This document shows, in pieces, positions 46,059 to 54,295 of a stretch of DNA of 64,000 nt. A program made the position numbers and the translations under genes. Source of the stretch: Blastopirellula sp. J2-11 (GTDB taxonomy: Bacteria > Planctomycetota > Planctomycetia > Pirellulales > Pirellulaceae); assembly GCF_024584705.1 (NCBI RefSeq), contig NZ_CP097384.1, forward strand, positions 3,782,001 through 3,846,000. The letters are read 5' to 3'. The notes beneath the pieces were generated by a model that searched no databases, was not told the DNA's origin, and saw only the letters and a program-made list of their open reading frames with translations. How positions within the stretch are numbered: position 1 is the stretch's first letter; each line of letters starts with the position of its first letter.

Positions 46059-47936
46059 CTATTTTCGCGAACTCAATTTCAATCGCAAGCGCGCCGCCGC
46101 GCGGTCGATCCCTTCGCGGGTCAGGCGATCAATCACCATCGGTGGGATCGACTCCTTTTTCTCGGTCGTGACCAAGAAAAAGCAGTAAAGCATCTCGTCG
46201 TTCGTCTCTTCCCCCCAGGTAACGCGCTGCGGCGGTGAGCTGGGATTGGATGGGTTCTCTTCCGAGTTATCGTAGCTCGCTTCTGAGACAATCTGCGTTC
46301 CCTTGGGCAGCTGAAACGGTTCGGCGAAGACGTACTCGTCTTGCCAGTTGAAATCCCACTGCGGGACGTGGATCAAGTCGCGGGTCGTGCCGTCGGGCAA
46401 ATGGGCGACCACGTTCATCGTCTGACCTAGCAAATGCATGTGCGGGATCATGCTGAGCATCGTGACGTCTTCGGTGAGCGTGTAGGAGGCTTTCAAGCGA
46501 TAGTCGCTCTCGCCGGGCTTGATGTCATGCATGAACGAAGAGGTCCACAGGGCGAACGCTTCCTGCTTCGGCTTGTCGACAAAATAAATACCGACTTTCG
46601 AGCGATCCTTTTCGGCCTTGCCGCTGGGATGGTAATGAATCTGCATCACCAGGTCCGAGCCTTTGCCCAGCAAGCGGCCGAGTCCTTCCGGCAGTTTGCG
46701 CGGCGTCTTGCCTGGCGACCAGCCGCCGATGCTGCCGGTCGGCAAAAAGCCGGGACCGCCGAAGGTGCCGTAGCCCGGCTCAGGCGTTCTTTCGTCTAAC
46801 ATCCGAGCCGCGCCGTTTTTATCCAGATAAAGGAGCGAGTGATGGACCACGCTCGGTGCGCCCGGCTTGAACTCGACCGTTGCGACGAACTTGTCTTCCG
46901 GCACGTCAATCGGAATGACAAAGTTTTGATACAAGTCGCGACCGTCCGCCGGCACTGCAAACTCGGCCGGCATCTCCACAATCAAGTCAGGCTCGCCCAG
47001 GTACCAACCTTCCGGAAATTTCGGCAGTTGCGGCATGTCGGCCAGATCCCCTTGGGCCCGATTGGTTGCGGCCCATGCTTTCAGAACGGCGATCTGCTTG
47101 TCGGTCAGCGTTCGCTGCCCTTCAAACTCGCCATGCCGCTCGGCTACTTTCCAAGGCGGCATCAGGCGCGACTGGCAGACCCGCGCGATTTGCCGAGCGC
47201 GTTTCGCCGCGTCTTCGTAGGTGACCAACGAAAAGGGACCGACTTCTCCGTCACGATGACACGTGACGCAGTTGGCGTACAAAATCGGCGCGACATCGCG
47301 GGTATAGGTCACTTCGGCCGCTTCGTCTTCGAGCGGTGCGTACGATTCATAAAAACAGCCGACCGCTTCGGTAACGGCTGCTTTGACCGGCAAACCGGCG
47401 ACGACCGCCGCGACGGCGTCGGCCAAGGTGTTTTCGCTCGCTTCGGGACGTTTACGGCCGATCTCGCGATACATGTCATCAATGCGACCGCGATAGACCA
47501 GCTTACCGTCGGCATCCAGTACAAAGGCTTCCGGCACAAACTTGGTTTGAAAACGCTGGCCTAATTGGCCATCTCGATCGACCAGAATCGGCAGATCAAT
47601 GGAGAACTCTTTCGCGAACTGACGGATCTCGGCCGGCGTGTCGGTCACATCGGCCCAGACGGCTCGTAGCGAGACTTTGCTCTCGGGCGTATTCCACTGT
47701 TTATCGAGCCGGCCGAGCAGCGGAAAATAGCCGCGAGAGATCGGACACTCGCCGGTGACAAAGACAAAAACGCGGGCCTGTTTGGGCGAAGCGGCGGCCA
47801 AGGGGTGGATTTCGCCGGTAGAGTCGAGCAGCGAAATATTCTCGGCCAACGGCTGTTGAGGGCTCGTTTCGGCGGCTTGCAGGCTTGTCAGAGACAGTAG
47901 CAGAAAAATCAAGCTGGCGACTGCGAATCGATCCAT
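46059..47936 (-). CDS. Redoxin – cytochrome c – copper type II monooxygenase-like fusion protein
   Basis: About 625 residues, exported (signal VASLIFLLLSLTSLQAAE). Residues 30-180 form a thioredoxin/AhpC-like domain with VTGECPISRGYFP, where only one Cys of the usual CxxC is present. Residues 220-300 hold one haem c site (NCVTCHRDGEVGPF). The C-terminal 300 residues have paired histidines like copper type II ascorbate-dependent monooxygenases (VVHHSLLY, MQIHYHPSG, MIPHMHLLG). The ATG at 47936 is favoured by GAGG nine bases upstream; a GTG at 47951 is the alternative. Substrate unknown. The fusion recurs in planctomycetes according to general knowledge of their annotation. Confidence 0.85.
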   Translation of the reverse strand: MDRFAVASLIFLLLSLTSLQAAETSPQQPLAENISLLDSTGEIHPLAAASPKQARVFVFVTGECPISRGYFPLLGRLDKQWNTPESKVSLRAVWADVTDTPAEIRQFAKEFSIDLPILVDRDGQLGQRFQTKFVPEAFVLDADGKLVYRGRIDDMYREIGRKRPEASENTLADAVAAVVAGLPVKAAVTEAVGCFYESYAPLEDEAAEVTYTRDVAPILYANCVTCHRDGEVGPFSLVTYEDAAKRARQIARVCQSRLMPPWKVAERHGEFEGQRTLTDKQIAVLKAWAATNRAQGDLADMPQLPKFPEGWYLGEPDLIVEMPAEFAVPADGRDLYQNFVIPIDVPEDKFVATVEFKPGAPSVVHHSLLYLDKNGAARMLDERTPEPGYGTFGGPGFLPTGSIGGWSPGKTPRKLPEGLGRLLGKGSDLVMQIHYHPSGKAEKDRSKVGIYFVDKPKQEAFALWTSSFMHDIKPGESDYRLKASYTLTEDVTMLSMIPHMHLLGQTMNVVAHLPDGTTRDLIHVPQWDFNWQDEYVFAEPFQLPKGTQIVSEASYDNSEENPSNPSSPPQRVTWGEETNDEMLYCFFLVTTEKKESIPPMVIDRLTREGIDRAAARLRLKLSSRK

Positions 47937-48109
47937 GTTCAAGATCCTCACTCCCTTTTGGCGACAGGTGGAAATCGTGCCCCGCAGCGACCGGCCGAGA
48001 CAACAAGATTTCAGGCGTTCACTATAGACTTACCCAGGCCTAGAGGGCAAAGGTTGCGTAGCGAATGAATTTTCTGGGAGAATCTAGAGAGACCGAAGAA
48101 GGGCGTGCG

Positions 48110-48164
48110 AAAAAGGGGGTCAGACCCCAGTTTCGCGGCGAAATTGGGGTCTGACCCCCTTTTT
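48110..48164. repeat. GGGGTCAGACCCC-type palindrome, 20-bp perfect arms
   Basis: AAAAAGGGGGTCAGACCCCA (48110-48129) is perfectly complementary to 48145-48164, and the 15-base middle (GTTTCGCGGCGAAAT) also pairs internally. Each arm is itself a near-palindrome (GGGGTCAGACCCC), so several alternative folds exist. T-tracts at both ends let it work as a terminator for ndk on the minus strand. The same word is known as a widespread bacterial repeat, which is recalled general knowledge and not tested here. Confidence 0.8.
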
Positions 48165-48224
48165 CAGCGCCCTGCCTGTGCGGGGCGCTTTGAACGGAGA
48201 GGAATTGTTGGCGGAGTTCCGACT

Positions 48225-48683
48225 TTACTCGTCGTCAGCTCGCAGCCAGGGAGTCAGGCTGAGCGTGCAATCGCACAATTCCGACTCGGTGAAATAAAGG
48301 CCGATTTCGCGAGCGGCCGCTTCGGGACCGTCGGACGCGTGGACCAGGTTCATTTGGCGGCTGCTGCTGAAATCGCCGCGGATCGTGCCGGCGGCCGCTT
48401 TTAATCCGCTGGTCGCGCCCAGGATATCGCGGATAACGCGAATCGCTTCCAGACCTTCCAGCACCAGCGCTACGACCGGCGACGCGGTGATGAACGCTTC
48501 CAAACCAGGATAAAACGGCTTCGAGACATGTTCGGCGTAGTGCTGTTTCGCCAGATCGGGCGTAATTTGCATCAATTTCATACCGACGATGTTCAGCCCT
48601 TTGTCTTCAAAGCGGCTGATGATCCGGCCGATGAGACGGCGCTGGACGCAATCGGGTTTCAGTAGAATAAGCGAGCGTTCCAT
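48225..48683 (-). CDS. ndk: Nucleoside-diphosphate kinase
   Basis: 152 residues, standard length. It exchanges gamma-phosphates among NTPs and NDPs through His115 (MNLVHASDGPE), with the ATP-site motif TLLLKPD-like SLILLKPDCVQ at the start and FSSSRQMN before the His. The gene has its own start 143 bases beyond the phoB end and is separated from it by a terminator at 48778-48802, so it is a separate unit. A palindromic repeat follows its 3' end. Confidence 0.95.
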   Translation of the reverse strand: MERSLILLKPDCVQRRLIGRIISRFEDKGLNIVGMKLMQITPDLAKQHYAEHVSKPFYPGLEAFITASPVVALVLEGLEAIRVIRDILGATSGLKAAAGTIRGDFSSSRQMNLVHASDGPEAAAREIGLYFTESELCDCTLSLTPWLRADDE

Positions 48684-48777
48684 ATCTATCTATTCTCCAA
48701 AGCGTGGCTGAACCGAGCGATTTTAGAGAATCCTCGCTCGCGGCTCAACCGCGGGGCAGGCGGCAAGGGAAAGAAAA

Positions 48778-48802
48778 TAGGCCAGCTTTGCGGGCTGGCC
48801 TA
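48778..48802 (-). terminator. Terminator of phoB (minus strand)
   Basis: TAGGCCAGC and its exact complement around a seven-base loop; read on the minus strand it ends in TTTTCTTTC. It starts 25 bases after the phoB stop and ends the pho locus before ndk. Confidence 0.8.
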
Positions 48803-48826
48803 GTAGCTGTTTGATCGAGATATCGC

Positions 48827-49570
48827 CTAGTGCTGGACGAATTGTCCGGCGTCGACATCGTCGGTCGTGTCGGTCACGGCGCCTGGGTCGCGAAACCGAT
48901 AGCCGACGCCGCGAACGGTTTCGATCAATTCGGCTTCATCGGCCATCTTGCGGCGGAGCGCTCGAATATGGACGTCGATGGTTCGTTCCATCACGACAGT
49001 ATCTTCGCCCAAAGCGGCGTCGATCAGTTCCGAGCGTTCAAAAACGCGGCCCGGCTGACGGGTCAGCGTTTCGAGCAGGCGAAACTCGCTGCGCGTCAGT
49101 TGCAGCGGGCGACCGCTGGCGGTTGCGCGATGTCGGCGACGATCGATCGTAATCCCTTGGGAAGCGATAACGTCATCGAGCGAGTTGTCAGCGCCACGTT
49201 TGCGACGAACCAAAGCTTTGATTCGTTCCAACAGCACTTTGACGCTAAACGGCTTGGTGACGTAATCGTCGGCGCCCAGCGAGAAGCCGATCAGCTGATC
49301 CGACTCTTCCGACTTAGCGGTCAGCATCAAGATCATGATGTCTTTGGTCGATGCATCCGCTCGCAGTCGACGACAAACTTCGTGACCGTCGATGACCGGC
49401 AGCATCAGATCGAGAATGACCAGATCCGGAGTTTTGATCTGGGCCTGGGTAAGTCCGTCTTGGCCGTCGTAAGCCGAGATCACTTCGTATCCGGCTTGGC
49501 GCACGTTGTACGCCAGGACGTCGGCGAGAGAACGGTCGTCTTCGACGATAAGAACCTTCAAACGGGCCAT
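48827..49570 (-). CDS. phoB: Response regulator, PhoB/OmpR family
   Basis: 247 residues. Receiver domain with Asp11/Asp12, phospho-acceptor Asp54 (LVILDLMLP) and Lys in VTKPF; winged-helix effector with SEFRLLETLTRQPGRVFERS and TIDVHIRALRRKM. GGGGA is seven bases before ATG 49570, better than an ATG at 49597. The N-terminal sequence MARLKVLIVEDD is PhoB-like. Being beside phoU and phoR, it most likely controls phosphate-starvation genes. No pst transporter genes are in the window. Confidence 0.9.
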   Translation of the reverse strand: MARLKVLIVEDDRSLADVLAYNVRQAGYEVISAYDGQDGLTQAQIKTPDLVILDLMLPVIDGHEVCRRLRADASTKDIMILMLTAKSEESDQLIGFSLGADDYVTKPFSVKVLLERIKALVRRKRGADNSLDDVIASQGITIDRRRHRATASGRPLQLTRSEFRLLETLTRQPGRVFERSELIDAALGEDTVVMERTIDVHIRALRRKMADEAELIETVRGVGYRFRDPGAVTDTTDDVDAGQFVQH

Positions 49571-49612
49571 CAAACAATCCCCAACGTAATGTTGCATTAA
49601 AAGGTGGATAGG

Positions 49613-49642
49613 TGACTAACTCGACAGTAACTAACTCGACAG
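49613..49642. repeat. 15-bp tandem duplication across the phoU stop codon
   Basis: TGACTAACTCGACAG (49613-49627) is followed directly by TAACTAACTCGACAG (49628-49642), one mismatch. The second unit contains the last codons of phoU, the first lies just after its stop. Likely a recent slippage duplication; no function implied. Confidence 0.65.
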
Positions 49643-50296
49643 GCCCGGCTGGTGCCGGACAATTTCGCCGTCGACCAGATAAATAACATCTTCGGCGATA
49701 TTGGTTGCATGGTCGGCGATTCGCTCGATATGGCGACTGGCCGAAAAACAGTGCAAACCCGGCTCGATCTCGAACGAGGAGATCTTCATCCGGTCTTGCA
49801 ACTCTTGAATAATTTCGCGATTGAGCAGGTCGACGTCGTCGTCCAATAGACGAACGTTCATCGCGGCTTGACTATCGAGACCGACGAACGCGTCGAGCGC
49901 TCCGGCGACCATCTGCCGCGTGATGTTGACCATCCGCTCCATCCGGAGCGGGATCTCAAAGTTCGGATATTGCACCAGGCATTTGGCCCGCTCGGCGATG
50001 TTGACCGTCAGGTCGCCAATTCGCTCCAAATCATTATTGACCTTCATCACCGTCGCAATTCGTCGCAGGTCGACGGCGACCGGTTGATGCAGCGCCAGCA
50101 TCTTCAGGCACTCCTCTTCGATCACCACTTCCTTTTGGTCGGTCAGCTCGTCCGCGGCGATCACTTCTTCGGCCAACGGGAAGCTGCGGTCGTACAGCGA
50201 CTTGATCGACTTTTCGATCATCTCTTCCACCAACCCTGACAGCGACAAAATCTCCCGGTGAAGAGAGTCGAGGTCGCGTTGCAGATGGCGGCTCAT
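49631..50296 (-). CDS. phoU: Phosphate-signalling protein PhoU
   Basis: 221 residues, two three-helix bundles. Typical PhoU motifs are visible: LHREILSLSGLVEEMIEKSI at the start, VDLRRIATVMKVNNDLERIGD in the first bundle and ASRHIERIADHATNIAEDVI in the second. It couples the Pst transporter and PhoR. It sits between phoR (upstream) and phoB (downstream). A PhoP-box-like repeat lies 79 bases before its start. Gene order phoR-phoU-phoB differs from the common phoB-phoR...phoU. Confidence 0.94.
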   Translation of the reverse strand: MSRHLQRDLDSLHREILSLSGLVEEMIEKSIKSLYDRSFPLAEEVIAADELTDQKEVVIEEECLKMLALHQPVAVDLRRIATVMKVNNDLERIGDLTVNIAERAKCLVQYPNFEIPLRMERMVNITRQMVAGALDAFVGLDSQAAMNVRLLDDDVDLLNREIIQELQDRMKISSFEIEPGLHCFSASRHIERIADHATNIAEDVIYLVDGEIVRHQPGLSS

Positions 50297-50374
50297 CGGG
50301 TGCGATCCAAAATGGGGGGCCGGCTGGATAGCCGGGGGGTAATTCTCCTGATGAGCTAGAATCTAGTCGCCAAT

Positions 50375-50391
50375 TGTTAACTTCATGTTAA
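50375..50391 (-). promoter_or_regulatory. PhoP-box-like direct repeat upstream of phoU
   Basis: On the minus strand TTAACA-TGAAG-TTAACA: two identical hexamers with 11-bp period, matching the TT(A/C/T)A(C/T)A repeats bound by Bacillus-type PhoP. A further TTAACG (50414-50409) lies 23 bases from the neighbouring hexamer, roughly two helical turns. The site is in the phoR-phoU gap, so autoregulation of phoU-phoB by PhoB is inferred. The GTTAAC words are palindromic, so orientation is not certain. Confidence 0.5.
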
Positions 50392-50424
50392 CACCAGGTG
50401 AGCGACTTCGTTAATTTGTAAAAA

Positions 50425-52191
50425 TCATCCCCGGGGAAGCCGCACCGTAAATTTGCTTCCTTCCCCTACCTGGCTTTCGACGGTCACGCCGCCGTTCATC
50501 GCCTGGGCGGTATGTTTAACGATCGAAAGCCCTAGACCGGTTCCCCCCATTTCGCGCGAACGAGCCTTGTCGACTCGAAAGAAACGCTCGAAAATCCGCT
50601 CCAGCGCCGCTTGCGGGATGCCGATCCCGGTATCCTTGACGGTGATCGCTACGTGCGACCCTTCCAACCCCCAAGCGACATCAACCGCCCCCCCCTCCGG
50701 CGTGTACTTCATCGCATTGTCGATCAGATTGCCTAAGATCGTGCGAACCCCTTCTTCATCCCCCAAGACGGAAATCTCCTCCTCAGGTGGATGAATTCGG
50801 AGCGCAATCTGACGCGCCGTAGCGACATCGCGCTGCACTTGCAGCACATTCTCAATCACGTCAGCGATCGGCACTTCGGTAATATCGAACGCTTCTTCCC
50901 GCGATTCGATCCGAGCCAGATGGAGCATGTCTTGAATCAGTTCGTGCAGTCGATCGGCCGAATCCATGATCTGCGACAGAAAGTAACCACGGTTCTCGAT
51001 ATCTTCGATCGCGCCTAGCTGCAGCGTTTCGGTATAAGCGCGAACGGCCGCCAGCGGCGTTTTCAGTTCGTGGGAAACGCTCGACACGAACTCGCGCCGC
51101 ATATTTTCTAACCGCCGCAATTCGGTGACGTCATGCAACACCATCACGACGCCGGGACAAGGATCGCCAGGCAAGCGATTCGCCTGCAGACTAAGCGTAC
51201 GTCGCGGCGTGGTCGAAACTTCAAACTCATTGCGATACGGTTCGTCACTAGCGATCGCCGCACGAAACGACTCATCCAACGACCGATTGCGCGTCAGCTC
51301 TAACAACGGGCGTCCCACCGCGTCGTCCGCTCGAATCGCCAACAACTTTCGGACGGCGCCGTTGGCCAACAGCACGCGCTGCTGGGCGTCGACGGCGATG
51401 ACCCCTTCCACCATGCTGCCGAGAACGGTTTTCAAACGGTTCGATTCGCCGGTCAGTTGATCGACGCGCAGATCGATCGCGGCTTGCATTTGCGAAAACT
51501 GTCGCGCGGTCTCTCCCAGTTCATCTTCCGCCGCCGCCCAGACATGTCCGGTATAGTCCCCGTTCGCGACGCCGGCGCAGGCGCGAGTCAATTGTTGAAC
51601 CGGAGCGACGATCCGCTCTTCAAATCGACGTGCAATGAAATAAGCGCCGGTCAAAATAACGATCCCCAGCGCCATCGATCCAATGGCCAGGCGATAGGAA
51701 GCATTCAGGCCGCCGGCCTCAACATCCTGCCCGACGCGGACATAGCCGACGAGCTTCCCTTGATCTTCGATCGGCAACACGATGAAATAAAACGGGCGCC
51801 CCGGTAGTTGCGGATCGCTGGCCGCTTCGCCGATTCCCGTTTCGGCCGCCGCTCTGAATTCAGGCAAGCGCAGAACGTTCGCCATCCGCGCCGCCTCTTG
51901 CCGCGTATCGATCAGCACTTTGCCATCTAAATCGGCGACGGTGACGTAAAGCTCGGACTCTTTGGCTTGCGAGTGGACCAACGCGTTCAACGCTTGCGGG
52001 TCAAACGACAAACCGACCGCTTCCAACTCACGACGAAAGAATCGCGCCGAGGTCTGCAGCGAGTCAAGTTGACGCAGTCGGGCTCGCTCCATGCCGTCAA
52101 GAAAAAAGAGCGCGATCGCACCGGTCGTAAACAGGAAAATAATCAGCCCAAGCCAAAAGAAGAGGGCCCAGCCGATTCGAGATTGCAGCAT
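50425..52191 (-). CDS. phoR: Phosphate-sensor histidine kinase PhoR-like
   Basis: 588 residues. Two membrane helices (about 10-32 and 172-192) flank an extracytoplasmic sensor of about 140 residues; then HAMP (VQQLTRACAGVANGDY), PAS (residues 250-350, IAVDAQQRVLLANGAV), HisKA with SHELKTPLAAVRAYTETLQ and HATPase boxes NLIDNAMKYTPEGG, DTGIGIP and GGTGLGLSIVKHTAQ. This is the longer PhoR of Gram-positive and planctomycete type, with a periplasmic sensor. It is upstream of phoU and phoB on the same strand. Confidence 0.9.
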   Translation of the reverse strand: MLQSRIGWALFFWLGLIIFLFTTGAIALFFLDGMERARLRQLDSLQTSARFFRRELEAVGLSFDPQALNALVHSQAKESELYVTVADLDGKVLIDTRQEAARMANVLRLPEFRAAAETGIGEAASDPQLPGRPFYFIVLPIEDQGKLVGYVRVGQDVEAGGLNASYRLAIGSMALGIVILTGAYFIARRFEERIVAPVQQLTRACAGVANGDYTGHVWAAAEDELGETARQFSQMQAAIDLRVDQLTGESNRLKTVLGSMVEGVIAVDAQQRVLLANGAVRKLLAIRADDAVGRPLLELTRNRSLDESFRAAIASDEPYRNEFEVSTTPRRTLSLQANRLPGDPCPGVVMVLHDVTELRRLENMRREFVSSVSHELKTPLAAVRAYTETLQLGAIEDIENRGYFLSQIMDSADRLHELIQDMLHLARIESREEAFDITEVPIADVIENVLQVQRDVATARQIALRIHPPEEEISVLGDEEGVRTILGNLIDNAMKYTPEGGAVDVAWGLEGSHVAITVKDTGIGIPQAALERIFERFFRVDKARSREMGGTGLGLSIVKHTAQAMNGGVTVESQVGEGSKFTVRLPRG

Positions 52192-52343
52192 TCCTGAAAA
52201 GGCCTTCGTGCGACTGAGGGAAGTGGGGACGCGGCGAAAACGGGGTAACCGTATCCCAACAAATTGGGCGTAATCTCGTAACCTAGTCGGATCTCGTGAA
52301 AATGAGAAGCCTCTTCACGGGAACTTCTTGCGGTTACGAACGT

Positions 52344-52376
52344 AAAAAAGGGGCGCGTCCCGAAGAACGCCCCCCC
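52344..52376 (-). terminator. Terminator of the Gfo/Idh/MocA gene (minus strand)
   Basis: On the minus strand GGGGCG pairs with CGCCCC around a UUCG-type loop (TTCTTCGGGACG in between), followed by six T. It starts 33 bases after the stop at 52409 and separates that gene from phoR. Confidence 0.75.
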
Positions 52377-52408
52377 CTGTTTGCATTTTTCCGTTGTCGC
52401 GATCCGAC

Positions 52409-53791
52409 TTAGACTTTGACCGTTTTGCCTGGAATCGGCGTCGGGTACGGCGAACCGTCGACGCGGGTCGGCTTCCCTTCGGCGTTCGGCTGAACCGGCG
52501 CTTCGGTATCCATCGAAGTAATTTTGTCGAAGTCGGCCAACGTATCTTGCGAGTTGAACGCTTCGTCCCAACTGAGGTTGCGGCCTGAGTAGGTCGCCAT
52601 GCGGCCGAAGATCGCAGTCATCGTGCTCATCGCGCCATATTCGGCTTCGTTCGGGATCTCGCCGCGACGCAGCTGCGCGAACAGGTCGTGATGTTCTTCC
52701 TGGTGACCGTTGCCGCCGCCGTTGCCAAACTCCCAAGCGACTTCGCCGTTGGGCTTGAAGATCTTGGCGCCGCTGATATCGCAGTACCCCTTGGTGCCGT
52801 GGGCATGTTCCGAAACGCTGCTCCACGTCTTCGGAATATGGCGACAGCAGCTCATCATCTTCGTCCCTTCACCATAGGTGAATTCAATCATATGGTGATC
52901 GAAGATCTGACCGCTGTCTTTGCCAACGCGAACTTCACGTCCTCCCATCCCTTCGGCCATGGTCGGATAGCCCTGCATCAACCAGTTGATCACGTCGAGG
53001 TTATGGATGTGCTGTTCGACGATATGATCGCCGCAGAGCCAGTTGAAGTAGTACCAGTTGCGCATCTGGTATTCGAGCTCGGTCTGCTTGGCGTCGCGGG
53101 TGTTCATCCAAACGCCGTTGCTATTCCAATAAGCCCGCGCGAAAACAATGTCGCCGATCGCGCCGTCATGCAGACGTTTGATCGTCTCGACATAACGGGG
53201 CTCATGGTGACGTTGCAAACCAACGGCGACTGCCAGGTTCTTTTCTTTGGCGATTTCGTTGGCGGCCAACACGCGACGGATGCCGGGAGCGTCGGTCGCA
53301 ACCGGCTTCTCCATGAAGATGTGCTTACCGGCGTTCACGGCCGATTCAAAGTGAAGCGGGCGGAAACCGGGAGGAGTCGCCAGAATCACCAGATCAATGT
53401 CTTGTTCCAACACCTTCTTGTAGGCGTCGAAGCCGACGAATTGACGCTCTTGCGGAACGTCGACTTTGTCCGCATGTCGCGAGGTGACGCCGCGCAGACA
53501 CGATTGCAGACGATCGCCGAACGCATCGCCCATCGCGACCAACTTGGTCGGGCCTTCGGTGTTCATCGCTTGCGTCGCAGCGCCGGTGCCGCGTCCGCCG
53601 CAGCCGACCAGACCGATTTTTATGACATCACTGCCGAAGACATGCGCCGCACGGGCCATGCTTAGCGAGCCAGACATTGCGCCGCCGGCAATCAACAAAG
53701 ACGAGCCGGTTTTGATAAAGTTGCGCCGCGACGACTTCGAAGCGTCGCTGGTTGGTTCGGCGGCAGGTTGTAGGTTGGACTCTTCAGACAT
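52409..53791 (-). CDS. Tat-exported Gfo/Idh/MocA family oxidoreductase
   Basis: 460 residues. The twin-arginine signal SSRRNFIKTGSSLLIAGG is followed by the Rossmann opening IKIGLVGCGGRGTGA and the typical FMEKPVATDAPGIRRV (EKP motif). The second half is the C-terminal beta-sheet domain with HIVEQHIHNLDVINWLM. Such exported sugar or inositol dehydrogenase-like proteins are abundant in planctomycetes and likely act on sugars in the periplasm with a tightly bound cofactor; substrate unknown. GGAGG lies eleven bases before ATG 53791. A terminator follows its 3' end, and it has no close partner. Confidence 0.9.
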   Translation of the reverse strand: MSEESNLQPAAEPTSDASKSSRRNFIKTGSSLLIAGGAMSGSLSMARAAHVFGSDVIKIGLVGCGGRGTGAATQAMNTEGPTKLVAMGDAFGDRLQSCLRGVTSRHADKVDVPQERQFVGFDAYKKVLEQDIDLVILATPPGFRPLHFESAVNAGKHIFMEKPVATDAPGIRRVLAANEIAKEKNLAVAVGLQRHHEPRYVETIKRLHDGAIGDIVFARAYWNSNGVWMNTRDAKQTELEYQMRNWYYFNWLCGDHIVEQHIHNLDVINWLMQGYPTMAEGMGGREVRVGKDSGQIFDHHMIEFTYGEGTKMMSCCRHIPKTWSSVSEHAHGTKGYCDISGAKIFKPNGEVAWEFGNGGGNGHQEEHHDLFAQLRRGEIPNEAEYGAMSTMTAIFGRMATYSGRNLSWDEAFNSQDTLADFDKITSMDTEAPVQPNAEGKPTRVDGSPYPTPIPGKTVKV

Positions 53792-54295
53792 GAGGTGCGT
53801 ATCCTCCGGATCGTAGAGATTTAGGTGCAAGAGGTGAGAAACATCAGGCAGGAGAGGGGAAGTTAGCAAACTCACAGCCTAAACTAGTTTCTGCCCCCAA
53901 TCAATCAGATATTACGCAGAAGTCCCTTCCCTAATCTACTTTTCGCGTCAGCGGAAAGTCCCACGAAATCGCTTCAAGCGGACGATCTCGCGCAATCCCA
54001 AGAGCGCATCCCCCTGAACACGCAAAAGGGGGCTTTTTGGGGGCAGGATCTTCCGCACTCAGCGAATTGTCGACTTCGTTCACCGGACGCAGCGCCGCCG
54101 CTTGAAGATCTGGCGATCGTTTCGTAACACTTTTTTGCGGCAGGCATCAAAACCGAAATCCAATTCTGATTGCTTCCAGCGGTTGAACTTCGTTCGATCG
54201 GGCGTGGTTTTGCCGAATTTCTGCCGCGAGGATCGGCATACGATGTGCATTAGGGTTGGGAAAATCTTTGCGCACCCCCAGGATTTTCGCCCATC
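53792..54295. other. Divergent gap upstream of egtD
   Basis: About 500 bases. No supported gene. One weak hairpin is present: CCCCCT (54010-54015) and AGGGGG (54027-54032) followed by CTTTTT, a terminator-like shape with no gene upstream to serve. Promoters of the oxidoreductase and egtD should be here, but no clear boxes were found. Confidence 0.4.

Noticed and set aside
48110-48164. Phage or plasmid integration site
   Set aside because: There is no integrase or flanking duplication; the palindrome is better explained as an intergenic repeat or terminator.
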